DNA of 64,000 nucleotides from Microbacterium hydrocarbonoxydans (GTDB lineage Bacteria; Actinomycetota; Actinomycetes; Actinomycetales; Microbacteriaceae), in NCBI RefSeq assembly GCF_000956475.1, contig NZ_JYJB01000004.1, positions 62,001-126,000 on the forward strand, read 5' to 3'. The notes beneath the pieces were generated by a model. The model did not search any database, was not told the DNA's origin, and saw only the letters and a program-made list of their open reading frames with translations. Shown here one piece after another: positions 17,398-25,787 of this stretch (the stretch's first letter is position 1; the number at the start of each line of letters is the position of its first letter). A program made the position numbers and the translations under genes.

Positions 17398-18951
17398 GTG
17401 ATCACCGCATTCACCGCTGTCAGGCAGCGAGTCCTCGCCCTGCTGGGGGCGCTGTCGATGTACCGCCTGGTGCTGTTCTCGCTGCTCGCTCTCGCGCTCC
17501 TCGCCGAGGTGCTGTCGTTCGCAGGTCTCGTGGCACCGCGGCCCCTCGAGATCCTGGTGTCCTTCGTCGTACTCGCCGCCGTGATCTCGCTGGTGGATGC
17601 CGCGGCGCAGCGGCTTCTGCATCTGCCGTGGCGCATCGAGTCGTCGCTGGTCACGGCGCTCATCCTGCTGTTCGTGCTCGCACCGGCATCCGACTTCGCT
17701 CCTGCCGCCCTCGGCGGCCTCGCCCTCGCGGGAGCGCTCGCCAGCGTCTCGAAGTACCTGATCGCATGGCGCGGCCGGCACATCCTGAATCCCGCGGCCT
17801 TCGGGGCCGCGGTGGTCACGATCGCGCATCTCGGCACGAGCTCGTCGTGGTGGGTCGGCACGCCCGCGCTCTTCGTCCCGGTCGTGGTCCTGGGCCTGCT
17901 CGTGCTCTGGCGCACCGAGAAGGTGCGGATCGTCCTCGTGTTCCTCGTCATCGCGATCGCGGTCTCTCTGCTGCGTCAGTATGTGCAGCTCACCCAGGGC
18001 GGCCTCCCCTTCGATGCGGGCCAGGCGCTGTCCTTCGCGGTGCTGCAGTCGCCGTACTTCTTCCTCGGCGCGTTCATGCTCTCCGAGCCGCTGACCCTGC
18101 CGCCGCGACGCTGGCAGCAGTTCTCGGTCGCCGCCCTCGTCGGCGTGCTCGCCGGATGGCCGATCTTCCTCGGCGGGTTCACGCTCGGCCAGGAGCGTGC
18201 GCTGCTGATCGGCAATCTGCTGGCGTTCGCGTTCGCCGTGCGAGGGTCGGTGCGCCTCACGCTCGAGAAGCGCGAGTTCATCACGCCCACGGTGCAGGAG
18301 CTGACCTTCCGCACCAGGAGCCGTCTGCGATTCCTCGCGGGGCAGTACCTCGAGCTCGACGTGCCGCATCGCCGCCCCGACGCTCGCGGCACACGCCGGG
18401 AGTTCAGCATCGTCTCGGCCCCCGCTGATCTGCCGACACTGCGCATCGCGTACAAGGACGGCGACCAGAAGCATCCGTCCAGCTACAAGCGCGCTCTTGC
18501 CGCCGCTCAGCCGGGCGCAACGCTCGCGGTCACCGGCACCTGGGGCGACTTCCTGCTGCCGCGCGGGGACGTGCCCGTTCTGATGGTGGCCGCTGGCATC
18601 GGGGTGACGCCGTTCGTGTCGCAGCTGCGGCAGCTGCAGGCGACGGGGGAGAAGCGCGACGTCGTCCTCGTGTACGTGGCATCCGATCCTGCCGAACTCG
18701 CATTCCGCGAGGAGCTCGCCGCCACCGGAGCCCGCGTCGCCGTGTTCACGCGGGAGGAGCCGAAGAACCTGCCAGCGCATTGGACATGGGCGCAGGGAGC
18801 CCGGCTGGATGCGGCAGCTCTCGAGGCGAACGTCGCAGACATCGCCTCCCGCCACGCGTTCATCTCGGGCCCGCCGCGGCTGATCGCGGACCTCGCCCCG
18901 GCCCTGCAGAAGGCGCGCAACCTCACGACCGACGCTTTCGCCGGATACTGA
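17398..18951 (+). CDS. RnfD/NqrB-like membrane domain fused to ferredoxin-NADP reductase-type flavoprotein
   Basis: 517 residues from GTG 17398. Residues ~1-290 are polytopic with the RnfD/NqrB signature KYLIAWRGRHILNPAAFG and FMLSEPLTLPP. Residues ~290-517 are a soluble FNR module: FAD-binding RREFSIVSAP, NAD(P)-binding GIGVTPFVSQL, and a C-terminal FISGPP. I infer that the FNR half takes electrons from cytoplasmic NAD(P)H, the membrane half carries them across, and the flavinylated lipoprotein receives them outside. The final acceptor is unknown. The gene is convergent with the histidine kinase gene. Confidence 0.87.
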   Translation: MITAFTAVRQRVLALLGALSMYRLVLFSLLALALLAEVLSFAGLVAPRPLEILVSFVVLAAVISLVDAAAQRLLHLPWRIESSLVTALILLFVLAPASDFAPAALGGLALAGALASVSKYLIAWRGRHILNPAAFGAAVVTIAHLGTSSSWWVGTPALFVPVVVLGLLVLWRTEKVRIVLVFLVIAIAVSLLRQYVQLTQGGLPFDAGQALSFAVLQSPYFFLGAFMLSEPLTLPPRRWQQFSVAALVGVLAGWPIFLGGFTLGQERALLIGNLLAFAFAVRGSVRLTLEKREFITPTVQELTFRTRSRLRFLAGQYLELDVPHRRPDARGTRREFSIVSAPADLPTLRIAYKDGDQKHPSSYKRALAAAQPGATLAVTGTWGDFLLPRGDVPVLMVAAGIGVTPFVSQLRQLQATGEKRDVVLVYVASDPAELAFREELAATGARVAVFTREEPKNLPAHWTWAQGARLDAAALEANVADIASRHAFISGPPRLIADLAPALQKARNLTTDAFAGY

Positions 18952-18981
18952 GCGCGCAGCCCCTGCGGGCCGTGCGGAAGG

Positions 18982-20502
18982 TCAGGCGCCCACGACAGGG
19001 CTCAGGGGGAGGTGCACGGCGAACGTGGTGTCGCCCGGTGCGCTCGAGACCTCGATGCGGCCGTGGTGACCCTCCACGATCGCCTTTGCGATCGCGAGGC
19101 CCAGCCCGGTCCCTCCGGTCTGCCTGGCTCGCGAGCTGTCACCGCGGGCGAAGCGCGCGAAGAGCTCCTCGCGCACGGCCGGATCGATCCCTGGGCCGTC
19201 GTCGTGCACGCGCAGCACCGCCTCCTCGCCCTCGCGCGCGACGCTCAGGGTGATCTCGGTACCCGGAGGCGTGTGCGTCCTCGCGTTCGCGAGGAGGTTG
19301 GTGACGACCTGATGCAGTCGTCCGGCGTCGCCGACGACGACCACCGGCTCGTCGGGCACCTCGATGCTCCATCCGTGATCGGGCGCCGTCGGCTGAGCAT
19401 CCGACACCCCCTCGAGCGCGAGCTGCGCGAGGTCGACGGTGCCGTAGACGAGTTCGCGCCCCTCGTCGAGCCGCGCGAGGAGCAGGAGGTCTTCGACGAG
19501 GCGGGTCATGCGCAGCGACTGGGCCTGGATGCGCTCCAGCGAGGTGGTCGTCCCCTCGATCGCGCCGGGTCCGTGTCCTTCTGAACTGGGTCCCTGCGCC
19601 TGTCGAAGGGCGCGCAGAGAGAGCTCGGAGTACCCGCGGATCGAAGCGAGAGGCGTGCGCAGCTCGTGGCTCGCATCGGCGACGAACTGCCGCATGCGCT
19701 CCTCGTTGCGCTGACGAGCGGACAGCGAGTCGTTCACGTGATCCAGGAGCTTGTTCAGCGCGGCGCCGACGAGACCCGTCTCGGTGCGAGGGTCGGCTTC
19801 GGATGCCGGGACGCGCTCGGTGATCTCGACCTCGCCCCTGTCCAGCGGCTGGTTCGCGACCCGGGTGGCGGTCGCTGCGACGGCGCGAAGCGGGCGCAGC
19901 CCCACGCGGATCGTGATGGCGGTGGTGAGCGCCAGCAGGATGAGGCCGCCGAGCGTCGCGAGCACGATCACCGTGAGCAGTGTGGCGAGCTGGTTCTGGA
20001 TCTCGTCCCGCGGCAGGCCCGTCACCAGGACAACGCCGGTATCGGTCTTGCTCACGAGGATGCGGTAAGAACCGACATCTGCGATGGCGACGGTGGCGAG
20101 ATGCCCACCCTGGCTGAGAGCCTCGCTGATCTCCCCGATCTGCTCGCTGCTGAGGTTGCGTGTGCTCCCGCCCAGCTCGCCGTCCGTGCTTGAGAGGATG
20201 ACGCCGCTCGTTCCGGAGGCGGAGTTGGAGACGGCGAACAGGAGACCGGGAACCTGCGCCGTCTTCCCTGCCAGCACGTTGTCGACGGTCGCGGCTTCAG
20301 GGGGAACACGTTCGACCCAGTCCTTGAGCGTGGCGGAGTATCCCTTCAAGCGGACGTCGAGTTGATCCTCCATCGTCCTGCCCAGCGTCGCCGAGGTGAT
20401 GACCGCGACGATCACGAGGATGAGCGACACGAACCCGATGACCGCGGTCATCAGCCTCGTCTGCAGTGTGAGCGGTCGTCGCGTCACCCTCGTCGAGGTC
20501 AC
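18982..20502 (-). CDS. OmpR/PhoR-type sensor histidine kinase
   Basis: 506 residues from a GTG (20502) that overlaps the response-regulator stop by 4 nt. TM1 ~17-40, extracytoplasmic domain ~41-170, TM2 ~174-197, HAMP ~198-260, HisKA with HELRTPLASIRGYSEL (His279), and an HATPase with N box NLLANARTH, HDDGPGI and GGTGLGLAIAKAI. Between the two HisKA helices, residues ~298-319 (LRQAQGPSSEGHGPGA) are encoded by an inverted copy of the genome's dispersed repeat. The insertion keeps the frame. It is probably functional but with a longer hairpin loop. Stimulus unknown. Confidence 0.92.
   Translation of the reverse strand: MTSTRVTRRPLTLQTRLMTAVIGFVSLILVIVAVITSATLGRTMEDQLDVRLKGYSATLKDWVERVPPEAATVDNVLAGKTAQVPGLLFAVSNSASGTSGVILSSTDGELGGSTRNLSSEQIGEISEALSQGGHLATVAIADVGSYRILVSKTDTGVVLVTGLPRDEIQNQLATLLTVIVLATLGGLILLALTTAITIRVGLRPLRAVAATATRVANQPLDRGEVEITERVPASEADPRTETGLVGAALNKLLDHVNDSLSARQRNEERMRQFVADASHELRTPLASIRGYSELSLRALRQAQGPSSEGHGPGAIEGTTTSLERIQAQSLRMTRLVEDLLLLARLDEGRELVYGTVDLAQLALEGVSDAQPTAPDHGWSIEVPDEPVVVVGDAGRLHQVVTNLLANARTHTPPGTEITLSVAREGEEAVLRVHDDGPGIDPAVREELFARFARGDSSRARQTGGTGLGLAIAKAIVEGHHGRIEVSSAPGDTTFAVHLPLSPVVGA
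19586..19611. repeat. dispersed repeat copy inside the histidine-kinase gene
   Basis: CTGGGTCCCTGCGCCTGTCG and following AAGGGC, the inverted form of the copy at 9286-9313. It is read on the minus strand as ALRQAQGPS, between helices of the HisKA domain. A second, weaker half (CGGGTCCGTGTCCTTC) follows at 19567-19582. Confidence 0.75.
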
Positions 20503-21227
20503 TGCGGGGCCTTGATCATGTAGCCGACGCCGCGGACCGTGTGCAGCAGCGGCGTGCGGCCGGCGTCGATCTTCTTGCGGAGGTACGAGATGTACAGCTC
20601 GACCACCGACGACTTGCCGCCGAAGTCGTAGCTCCACACCCGGTCGAGGATCTGCGCCTTCGACAGCACGCGCCGCTCGTTGCGCATGAGATAGCGCAGC
20701 AGCTCGAACTCGGTCGCGGTGAGCTCGATCTCGTCGCCGTCGCGGACGACCTCATGGCTGTCCTCGTTGAGCGAGAGGTCGGCGACGCGCAGAATCGACT
20801 GGCCGTCGTCGGCGGTGGCGTGCCCGGTGCGGCGGATGATCGCCCGCAGGCGGGCGATGACCTCCTCCAGGCTGAAGGGCTTGGTGACGTAGTCGTCGCC
20901 GCCCGCGGTGAGCCCGGCGACACGGTCGCCCACCGCGTCCTTCGCGGTGAGGAAGAGCACAGGCACGAGGCTGCCCGACTCGCGCAGCCGCTTCAGCACC
21001 GACATGCCGTCAAGATCGGGCATCATGATGTCGAGCACGAGAGCATCGGGATCGAATTCGCGCGCCACCTGCAGGGCTTCCAGGCCGGACGAGGCGGTGC
21101 GCACCTCCCAGCCCTCCATCCGCAGCGCCATGGCGAGCAGGTCGGTCAGCATCTGCTCGTCGTCGACGGCGAGGATGCGCAGCGGGGAGCCGTCGGGGCG
21201 GCGCAGGTCGGGATGCACGGTGCTCAT
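20499..21227 (-). CDS. OmpR-family response regulator (PhoP-like)
   Basis: 242 residues. Receiver domain: acidic DDE, phospho-acceptor in VLDIMMPDLDG, FLTAKD (Thr), and YVTKPF (Lys). C-terminal winged helix: LTATEFELLRYLMRNERRVLSKAQILDRVW and SSVVELYISYLRKKID. The receiver and linker resemble M. tuberculosis PhoP by memory, but the assignment to that subfamily is tentative. Translationally coupled to the kinase. A pair of 9-bp direct repeats with 11-bp period lies just upstream, the usual OmpR-family site geometry, suggesting autoregulation. Confidence 0.92.
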   Translation of the reverse strand: MSTVHPDLRRPDGSPLRILAVDDEQMLTDLLAMALRMEGWEVRTASSGLEALQVAREFDPDALVLDIMMPDLDGMSVLKRLRESGSLVPVLFLTAKDAVGDRVAGLTAGGDDYVTKPFSLEEVIARLRAIIRRTGHATADDGQSILRVADLSLNEDSHEVVRDGDEIELTATEFELLRYLMRNERRVLSKAQILDRVWSYDFGGKSSVVELYISYLRKKIDAGRTPLLHTVRGVGYMIKAPQ

Positions 21228-21246
21228 GTCCTCATTCTGCGGAATC

Positions 21247-21266
21247 TCCTATGGAATTCCTATGGA
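21247..21266. promoter_or_regulatory. 11-bp-period direct repeat upstream of response regulator
   Basis: TCCTATGGA at 21247-21255 and again at 21258-21266, exact copies, 20-39 bp upstream of the response-regulator start on the minus strand (read there as TCCATAGGA twice). OmpR-family regulators bind tandem half-sites with about this spacing. Confidence 0.6.
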
Positions 21267-21286
21267 GCGGGCAATGCTTTCGCTGT

Positions 21287-21332
21287 GAACGCAGAGAGGG
21301 CCCCGGCGGATGCCGGAGCCCTCTGTGCGTTC
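21287..21332 (-). terminator. long hairpin downstream of gnd
   Basis: GAACGCAGAGAGGGC (21287-21301) pairs with 21318-21332 with one mismatch. Inside it, CCGGC pairs with GCCGG over a 4-nt loop. It starts 10 nt after the gnd stop and separates gnd from the response-regulator promoter. No T tract follows. Confidence 0.75.
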
Positions 21333-21341
21333 AGTACCCGA

Positions 21342-22790
21342 TCAGTGCGTGTCCTCGGCCTCGATCTCGGTGCGGTCGCCGGACCACAGCGTGTGGAACG
21401 TGCCGGGCTTGTCGATGCGCTTGTAGGTGTGCGCGCCGAAGAAGTCGCGTTGGCCCTGCACGAGAGCGGCGGGGAGGCGGTCGGCGCGGAGGCCGTCGTA
21501 GTACGACAGCGACGACGAGAATGCGGGGGCGGGGATGCCGGCCTCGGCGGCCGAGACGACGACGCGGCGCCACGACGCCTGGGCGCGCGTGAGCGCCTCG
21601 GCGAAGTACGGAGCCGTCATCAGCACGGGCAGACCCGGCTCGGCGTCGTAGGCGTCGGCGATGCGGTTGAGGAACTGCGCGCGGATGATGCAGCCGCCGC
21701 GCCAGATCTTGCTGATCGCGCCGAGGTCGATCTTCCAATCGTACTCGGCGGCTCCGGCGCGGATCTCGTCGAAGCCCTGCGAGTAGGCGACGATCTTCGA
21801 CGCGTACAGCGCGAGACGGACGTCTTCGATGAACGCGTCCTGGTCCGCGACGGTGAACGCCTCGGCGGGGCCGGGGAGAGCGGATGCCACGGCGCGCTGC
21901 TCGGGGTGCGACGACAGCGAGCGGGCGAACGTCGCCTCGGCGATGCCCGAGACCGGCACGCCCAGAGACAGCGCGGTCTGCACGGTCCAGGCGCCGGTGC
22001 CCTTCGCGCCGGCCTGGTCGACGATGACGTCGACCAGCGGCTGTCCGGTGGCGGCGTCGTTCTGTCGGAGCACCTCGGCGGTGATCTCGATCAGGTAGCT
22101 CTCGAGCTCGCCCTTGTTCCACTCGGCGAAGATCTCGGCGATCTCGGCCGGCGACTTGCCGGTGCCGCGGCGGATGAGGTCGTAGGCCTCGGCGATCAGC
22201 TGCATGTCGGCGTACTCGATGCCGTTGTGCACCATCTTGACGAAGTGGCCCGCGCCGTCGTGGCCCACGTGCGTCACGCACGGCTCGCCCTCGGCGACGG
22301 CCGCGATCGACTTCAGGATCGGACCGAGCGTGACCCACGACTCGTCCGAGCCGCCGGGCATGATCGACGGGCCGAGGAGCGCACCCTCTTCGCCGCCGGA
22401 GATCCCGGCGCCGACGAAGTTGATGCCGGTCTCGCGGACGGCCTTCTCGCGGCGGATGGTGTCGGGGAAGAAGGCGTTGCCGCCGTCGACGATGATGTCG
22501 CCGGGCTCGAAGACCTCCACCAGGGAGTCGATCACGGCATCCGTCGGGCCGCCGGCCTTGACCATGATGATCGCGGTGCGCGGCTTCTGCAGCGAGTCGG
22601 CGAACTCCCGGTAGGTCTGCGCCGGGATGAAGCCCGCCTCGGGGTGCGCGTCGAGGACCGCCTGGGTCTTCTCGTAGCTGCGGTTGAAGATCGCCACGGT
22701 GTTGCCCTCGCGGCTCGCGAGGTTGCGGGCGAGATTCGAACCCATGACGGCGAGTCCGACGACTCCGATGTTCGCTGATGCTTCGGGCAC
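21342..22790 (-). CDS. gnd: 6-phosphogluconate dehydrogenase, decarboxylating
   Basis: 482 residues, normal for the long (dimeric, NADP) type. N-terminal GVVGLAVMGSNLARNLA is the nucleotide fold, with NRS after the second strand as in NADP-specific enzymes. The catalytic regions GAGISGGEEGALLGPSIMPGG and GHFVKMVHNGIEYADMQLIAE are present. It converts 6-phosphogluconate to ribulose-5-phosphate, CO2 and NADPH. GTG 22790 follows GAGGAG at good spacing; a -10-like TAATCT is at 22828-22833. It lies beside the sugar-acid cluster, whose product gluconate would enter this step after phosphorylation. Confidence 0.95.
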   Translation of the reverse strand: MPEASANIGVVGLAVMGSNLARNLASREGNTVAIFNRSYEKTQAVLDAHPEAGFIPAQTYREFADSLQKPRTAIIMVKAGGPTDAVIDSLVEVFEPGDIIVDGGNAFFPDTIRREKAVRETGINFVGAGISGGEEGALLGPSIMPGGSDESWVTLGPILKSIAAVAEGEPCVTHVGHDGAGHFVKMVHNGIEYADMQLIAEAYDLIRRGTGKSPAEIAEIFAEWNKGELESYLIEITAEVLRQNDAATGQPLVDVIVDQAGAKGTGAWTVQTALSLGVPVSGIAEATFARSLSSHPEQRAVASALPGPAEAFTVADQDAFIEDVRLALYASKIVAYSQGFDEIRAGAAEYDWKIDLGAISKIWRGGCIIRAQFLNRIADAYDAEPGLPVLMTAPYFAEALTRAQASWRRVVVSAAEAGIPAPAFSSSLSYYDGLRADRLPAALVQGQRDFFGAHTYKRIDKPGTFHTLWSGDRTEIEAEDTH

Positions 22791-22848
22791 AGAGGGCTCC
22801 TCGATCGTGAAGTTAGGGGATGGTCTCAGATTATCGTGGCGGCCGACG

Positions 22849-23736
22849 TCAGGACGCCTGTGTGTCACGGGACTGCACGAAACGGCGGGTGACGGCGATG
22901 TCGCGGTCGCCGAGACCCGCGTCGACGATGCCGTCGAAGGCGGAGCGCAGTGCGGGAAGCAGGACAGGCTCCGTGCCTGTCGCATCGGCGATGTCGGCCG
23001 CGAAGCGCAGGTCTTTGACCATGTACTTCGCGACGCCGCTGGGGGAGTCGTCGCCCGACACGAGCTTGTGCTTGCGGCTCTCCAGGAGGTTCGACCCGGC
23101 GTAGCCGCCGCCGAGCAGGCCCCAGAGGGCGTCGAGGTCGAGTCCCGAGCGGTCGGCGAGCACGGTCGCCTCGCCGAGCGCGAGGATGGTCGCCGACACC
23201 ACGAGCTGGTTGCAGGCCTTGGCGACTTCGCCCGCCCCGAGCGGGCCGAGGTGCACAGGGGTGCCGCACGGTGCGAGGACGGATGCCGCGACCGCCGCGT
23301 CCTCAGGGGCTCCTCCGAGCATGATGGAGAGCGTTCCCGCGTTCGCGCCGTCGACGCCGCCGGACACCGGGCAGTCCACCACGCGCACGCGACCCCGCGA
23401 CTGGGTGTGCACGCGGTCTGCGAGCTCGCGCACGGCGGGCGCAGACGATGTGGACCCGATCAGGAGGAGGAGGTCTCCGGCATCCGCCATGATCCCCTCT
23501 TCGCCGTCGAGCAGCTGCTCGAGCTCGGGAAGGTCGGGCAGGAACGTGACGAGGACGTCGACGACGGCGGCGAGTTCCCGGGGGCTGTCGGACCAGGTCG
23601 CTCCTGCGGCGATCAACTCCGGCTGAGGTCGGCGGGCGTGGATGTGCAGACTGTCGTGTGCCGCCAGGAGCCGATCGGCGACAGGGCGGCCCATGGCGCC
23701 GAGTCCGATGATCCCGACAGTGGGAGAGGTGCTCAT
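22849..23736 (-). CDS. beta-hydroxyacid dehydrogenase family oxidoreductase (GarR/HIBADH-like)
   Basis: 295 residues. N-terminal Rossmann GIIGLGAMGRPVADRLLA, substrate loop CPVSGGVDGANAGTLSIMLGG, and catalytic-Lys helix GAGEVAKACNQLVV. Family members reduce tartronate semialdehyde or oxidise 3-hydroxyisobutyrate, and relatives act on sugar acids. The gene is divergent from a D-2-hydroxyacid dehydrogenase with the dyad operators (23757-23789) between them, so it likely belongs to the IclR-controlled sugar-acid regulon. The exact substrate is not decided by sequence. Confidence 0.85.
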   Translation of the reverse strand: MSTSPTVGIIGLGAMGRPVADRLLAAHDSLHIHARRPQPELIAAGATWSDSPRELAAVVDVLVTFLPDLPELEQLLDGEEGIMADAGDLLLLIGSTSSAPAVRELADRVHTQSRGRVRVVDCPVSGGVDGANAGTLSIMLGGAPEDAAVAASVLAPCGTPVHLGPLGAGEVAKACNQLVVSATILALGEATVLADRSGLDLDALWGLLGGGYAGSNLLESRKHKLVSGDDSPSGVAKYMVKDLRFAADIADATGTEPVLLPALRSAFDGIVDAGLGDRDIAVTRRFVQSRDTQAS

Positions 23737-23756
23737 GGGCCCCACGGTACCAGATA

Positions 23757-23789
23757 TCCATTGTATTGAATACTGTCCAACAGGTTGGA
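23757..23789. promoter_or_regulatory. tandem dyad operators, 19 bp apart (site A)
   Basis: TCCAACAGGTTGGA (23776-23789) is a perfect 6-2-6 dyad. A weaker copy, TCCATTGTATTGAA, starts 19 bp upstream (23757). The same pair with the same 19-bp spacing occurs at 25755-25787 before the transporter operon. A -10-like TATGAT (23797-23802) serves the plus-strand gene. On the minus strand TTGGAC could be the -35 for the divergent dehydrogenase. The IclR-family protein encoded at 24919-25710 is the obvious candidate binder. Confidence 0.65.
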
Positions 23790-23838
23790 TTTCGACTATG
23801 ATGAACGGATCGAGAGACCTCCCGAGGAAGGGATGAGC

Positions 23839-24897
23839 ATGGCCGACATCGAGACCAAGCTGCGCGCCGTCGCCGCAGTGCCGCTGAATGAGGAGCTGTG
23901 CCGGCTCATCGAAGAACTCGAGCCGCGCGTGGAGATGATCCGCGACCACTCGCTGATGCACCCCATGCGCGGCCCCGCCGACTGGTCCGGTGACCCGGAG
24001 CATCGGCGCACGCCCGAGCAGCAGGCCGCGTTCGACGCCATGGTCGACTCGGCCGACGCGCTGTTCGGGATTCCCGATGTCGACCCCGCCGCGCTCGCAC
24101 GCACCGTCGCTGCGAACCCGCGTCTGCGCTGGGTCATGACGACAGCGGCGGGCGGCGGGGCCCAGGTGCGATCCGCCGATCTCGACCGCGCCGATCTCGA
24201 CCGCATCACCTTCACGACCAGTGCCGGCGTGCACGGGGGCCCGCTCGCGGAGTTCGCCGTTTTGGGAGTTCTCGCGGGAGCCAAGTCGCTTCCCCGCCTG
24301 CTGCGGGATCAGCAGGACCGGGCGTGGCCAGAGCGCTGGGAGATGCGCCAGGTCGACGAGATGACCGTCCTCGTGGTCGGGCTCGGCGGTATCGGCGCGG
24401 AGTGCGCGCGCCGGTTCCATGCGCTCGGAGCCCAGGTCTGGGGCACGACCCGCTCGGGCGAGCCCGTGGAGGGCGTCGACCGGCTGGTGCGGCTCGACGA
24501 GCTCGTTCATGCGGTCGCTCAGGTCGACGCCATCGTCGTCACCCTCCCCGGCACCGAGCAGACCCATCATCTGATCGGAGCGGACGTCTTCGAGGCGGTG
24601 CGGCCAGGGACCATCCTCGCGAGTGTGGGACGGGGAACCGTGATCGACGAGCAGGCGCTCCTGCCCGCCCTCGATGACGGACGCATCGCCTTCGCGGCGC
24701 TGGACGTGTTCGAGAGCGAGCCTCTGGCCACGGAGTCGCCGCTCTGGTCGCATCCGAACGTGCTGGTGAGCCCTCACACGGCCGCTCTGAGCTCCAAGGA
24801 GGAGGAGCGCATCGCCCGGCGCTTCGCCGAGAACGCGGCGCGCCTGCTCGATGGCCGCCCACTGCGCGCGGTGGTCGATACGGTCGAGTTCTACTGA
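23839..24897 (+). CDS. D-isomer-specific 2-hydroxyacid dehydrogenase
   Basis: 352 residues from ATG 23839. I prefer it to ATG 23833 because AGGAAGG lies 6 nt before it and touches the earlier ATG. NAD(P)-binding GLGGIGAECARRF, catalytic Arg in SVGRGTVIDE, Glu in FESEPL, and His in SPHTAALS are all present. The first ~110 residues are longer than in typical GhrB/phosphoglycerate dehydrogenases. It probably reduces a 2-keto acid, such as a keto-gluconate or glyoxylate, at the expense of NAD(P)H. Placed between the operator and the IclR gene. Confidence 0.87.
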   Translation: MADIETKLRAVAAVPLNEELCRLIEELEPRVEMIRDHSLMHPMRGPADWSGDPEHRRTPEQQAAFDAMVDSADALFGIPDVDPAALARTVAANPRLRWVMTTAAGGGAQVRSADLDRADLDRITFTTSAGVHGGPLAEFAVLGVLAGAKSLPRLLRDQQDRAWPERWEMRQVDEMTVLVVGLGGIGAECARRFHALGAQVWGTTRSGEPVEGVDRLVRLDELVHAVAQVDAIVVTLPGTEQTHHLIGADVFEAVRPGTILASVGRGTVIDEQALLPALDDGRIAFAALDVFESEPLATESPLWSHPNVLVSPHTAALSSKEEERIARRFAENAARLLDGRPLRAVVDTVEFY

Positions 24898-24918
24898 ACT
24901 CGCTCTGAAGGGGTGCGC

Positions 24919-25710
24919 ATGGACGAGGATGCCAAGGAAGGGCGCGATCCGGCGCCCGCGGTGACACGCAGCATCCGTCTGCTCGGGCTGCTCGCCGACG
25001 CTCGCGGACCGCGCACGCTCACAGAGCTCGCCGGCTCTCTCGGGCTGGCGAAGTCGTCGACCGCGAACCTGTGCCTGGCGCTGGAAGCTGCGGGCATGAT
25101 CGACCGCACCGCCCAGGGCTACCGACTGGGATTGCGCACCGCAGAGCTCGGCGGGGCGTTCGCCGCACAGTTCAATCAGGTACGCGAGTTCTACACGGTG
25201 TGCGACTCCTCGGAGGTGCTGCACGCCGAGCTCGTGCAGGTCGCGATGCTCGACGGATCCGACGCGCTCTATCTCGCGCGGCACGAGGGGTCGTCGTCGC
25301 TGCGCATCGGCACTCCTCTCGGCTCGCGGCTCCCGGCGCCGCTGTCGGCCACGGGGCGGGCGCTGCTTTCTCGGATGGCGGATGACGAGGTCATCGCCCT
25401 GCTCGGAGCGGATGCCGTCTTCCCTGCTCTTACCGAACGCAGCACCACGACCATGGCCGGGCTCCTCGAAGTCCTCGCCGCCGCGCGCAAACGCGGCTGG
25501 GCGCTGGATGCCGAGGAATCGTTCCGGGGCGTCGTCGGCGTCGCAGTCCCGCTCGACGGCTGGGCTCCGGCCGATCCGCCGCTGGCCCTCGGCGTGGCGA
25601 TCCGCGCGGCCGAGGCCGACTACGAGCGCATCGAGCGTGTGGGCGAGGCGCTCCAGGCGGCCGCCGCCGCCCTGACCAACCCGTTCAGCGCCGCCGCCCG
25701 GAGCCGCTGA
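24919..25710 (+). CDS. IclR-family transcriptional regulator
   Basis: 263 residues from ATG 24919 (GAAGGGG 5 nt upstream). N-terminal winged helix: RTLTELAGSLGLAKSSTANLCLALEAAGMI. C-terminal effector domain: LPAPLSATGRALLSRM and RGWALDAEESFRGVVGVAVPL, the usual IclR signature. It is the only regulator in the 21-30 kb cluster and lies between the two operator regions. It is likely relieved or activated by a sugar-acid intermediate. It starts 21 nt after the dehydrogenase stop, so it is in the same transcript and autoregulated. Confidence 0.92.
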   Translation: MDEDAKEGRDPAPAVTRSIRLLGLLADARGPRTLTELAGSLGLAKSSTANLCLALEAAGMIDRTAQGYRLGLRTAELGGAFAAQFNQVREFYTVCDSSEVLHAELVQVAMLDGSDALYLARHEGSSSLRIGTPLGSRLPAPLSATGRALLSRMADDEVIALLGADAVFPALTERSTTTMAGLLEVLAAARKRGWALDAEESFRGVVGVAVPLDGWAPADPPLALGVAIRAAEADYERIERVGEALQAAAAALTNPFSAAARSR

Positions 25711-25754
25711 ACTCTGCCGCCACCGGGTGCGGGTTTTTGCGTATCCGGAATCGG

Positions 25755-25787
25755 TCCAAAGGGTTGTACTCAATCCAACAGGCTGGT
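25755..25787. promoter_or_regulatory. tandem dyad operators, 19 bp apart (site B)
   Basis: TCCAAAGGGTTGTA (25755-25768) and TCCAACAGGCTGGT (25774-25787) match the site A dyad at 11 and 12 of 14 positions. Start-to-start distance is 19 bp, as at site A. A -35-like TTGTAC (25764-25769) and -10-like TACATT (25787-25792) overlap the sites, so a bound repressor would block the transporter operon. Confidence 0.65.

Noticed and set aside
21228-21341. Small gene in the gap between gnd and the response regulator
   Set aside because: The gap is filled by the gnd hairpin and the response-regulator promoter; no frame with a ribosome site is present.
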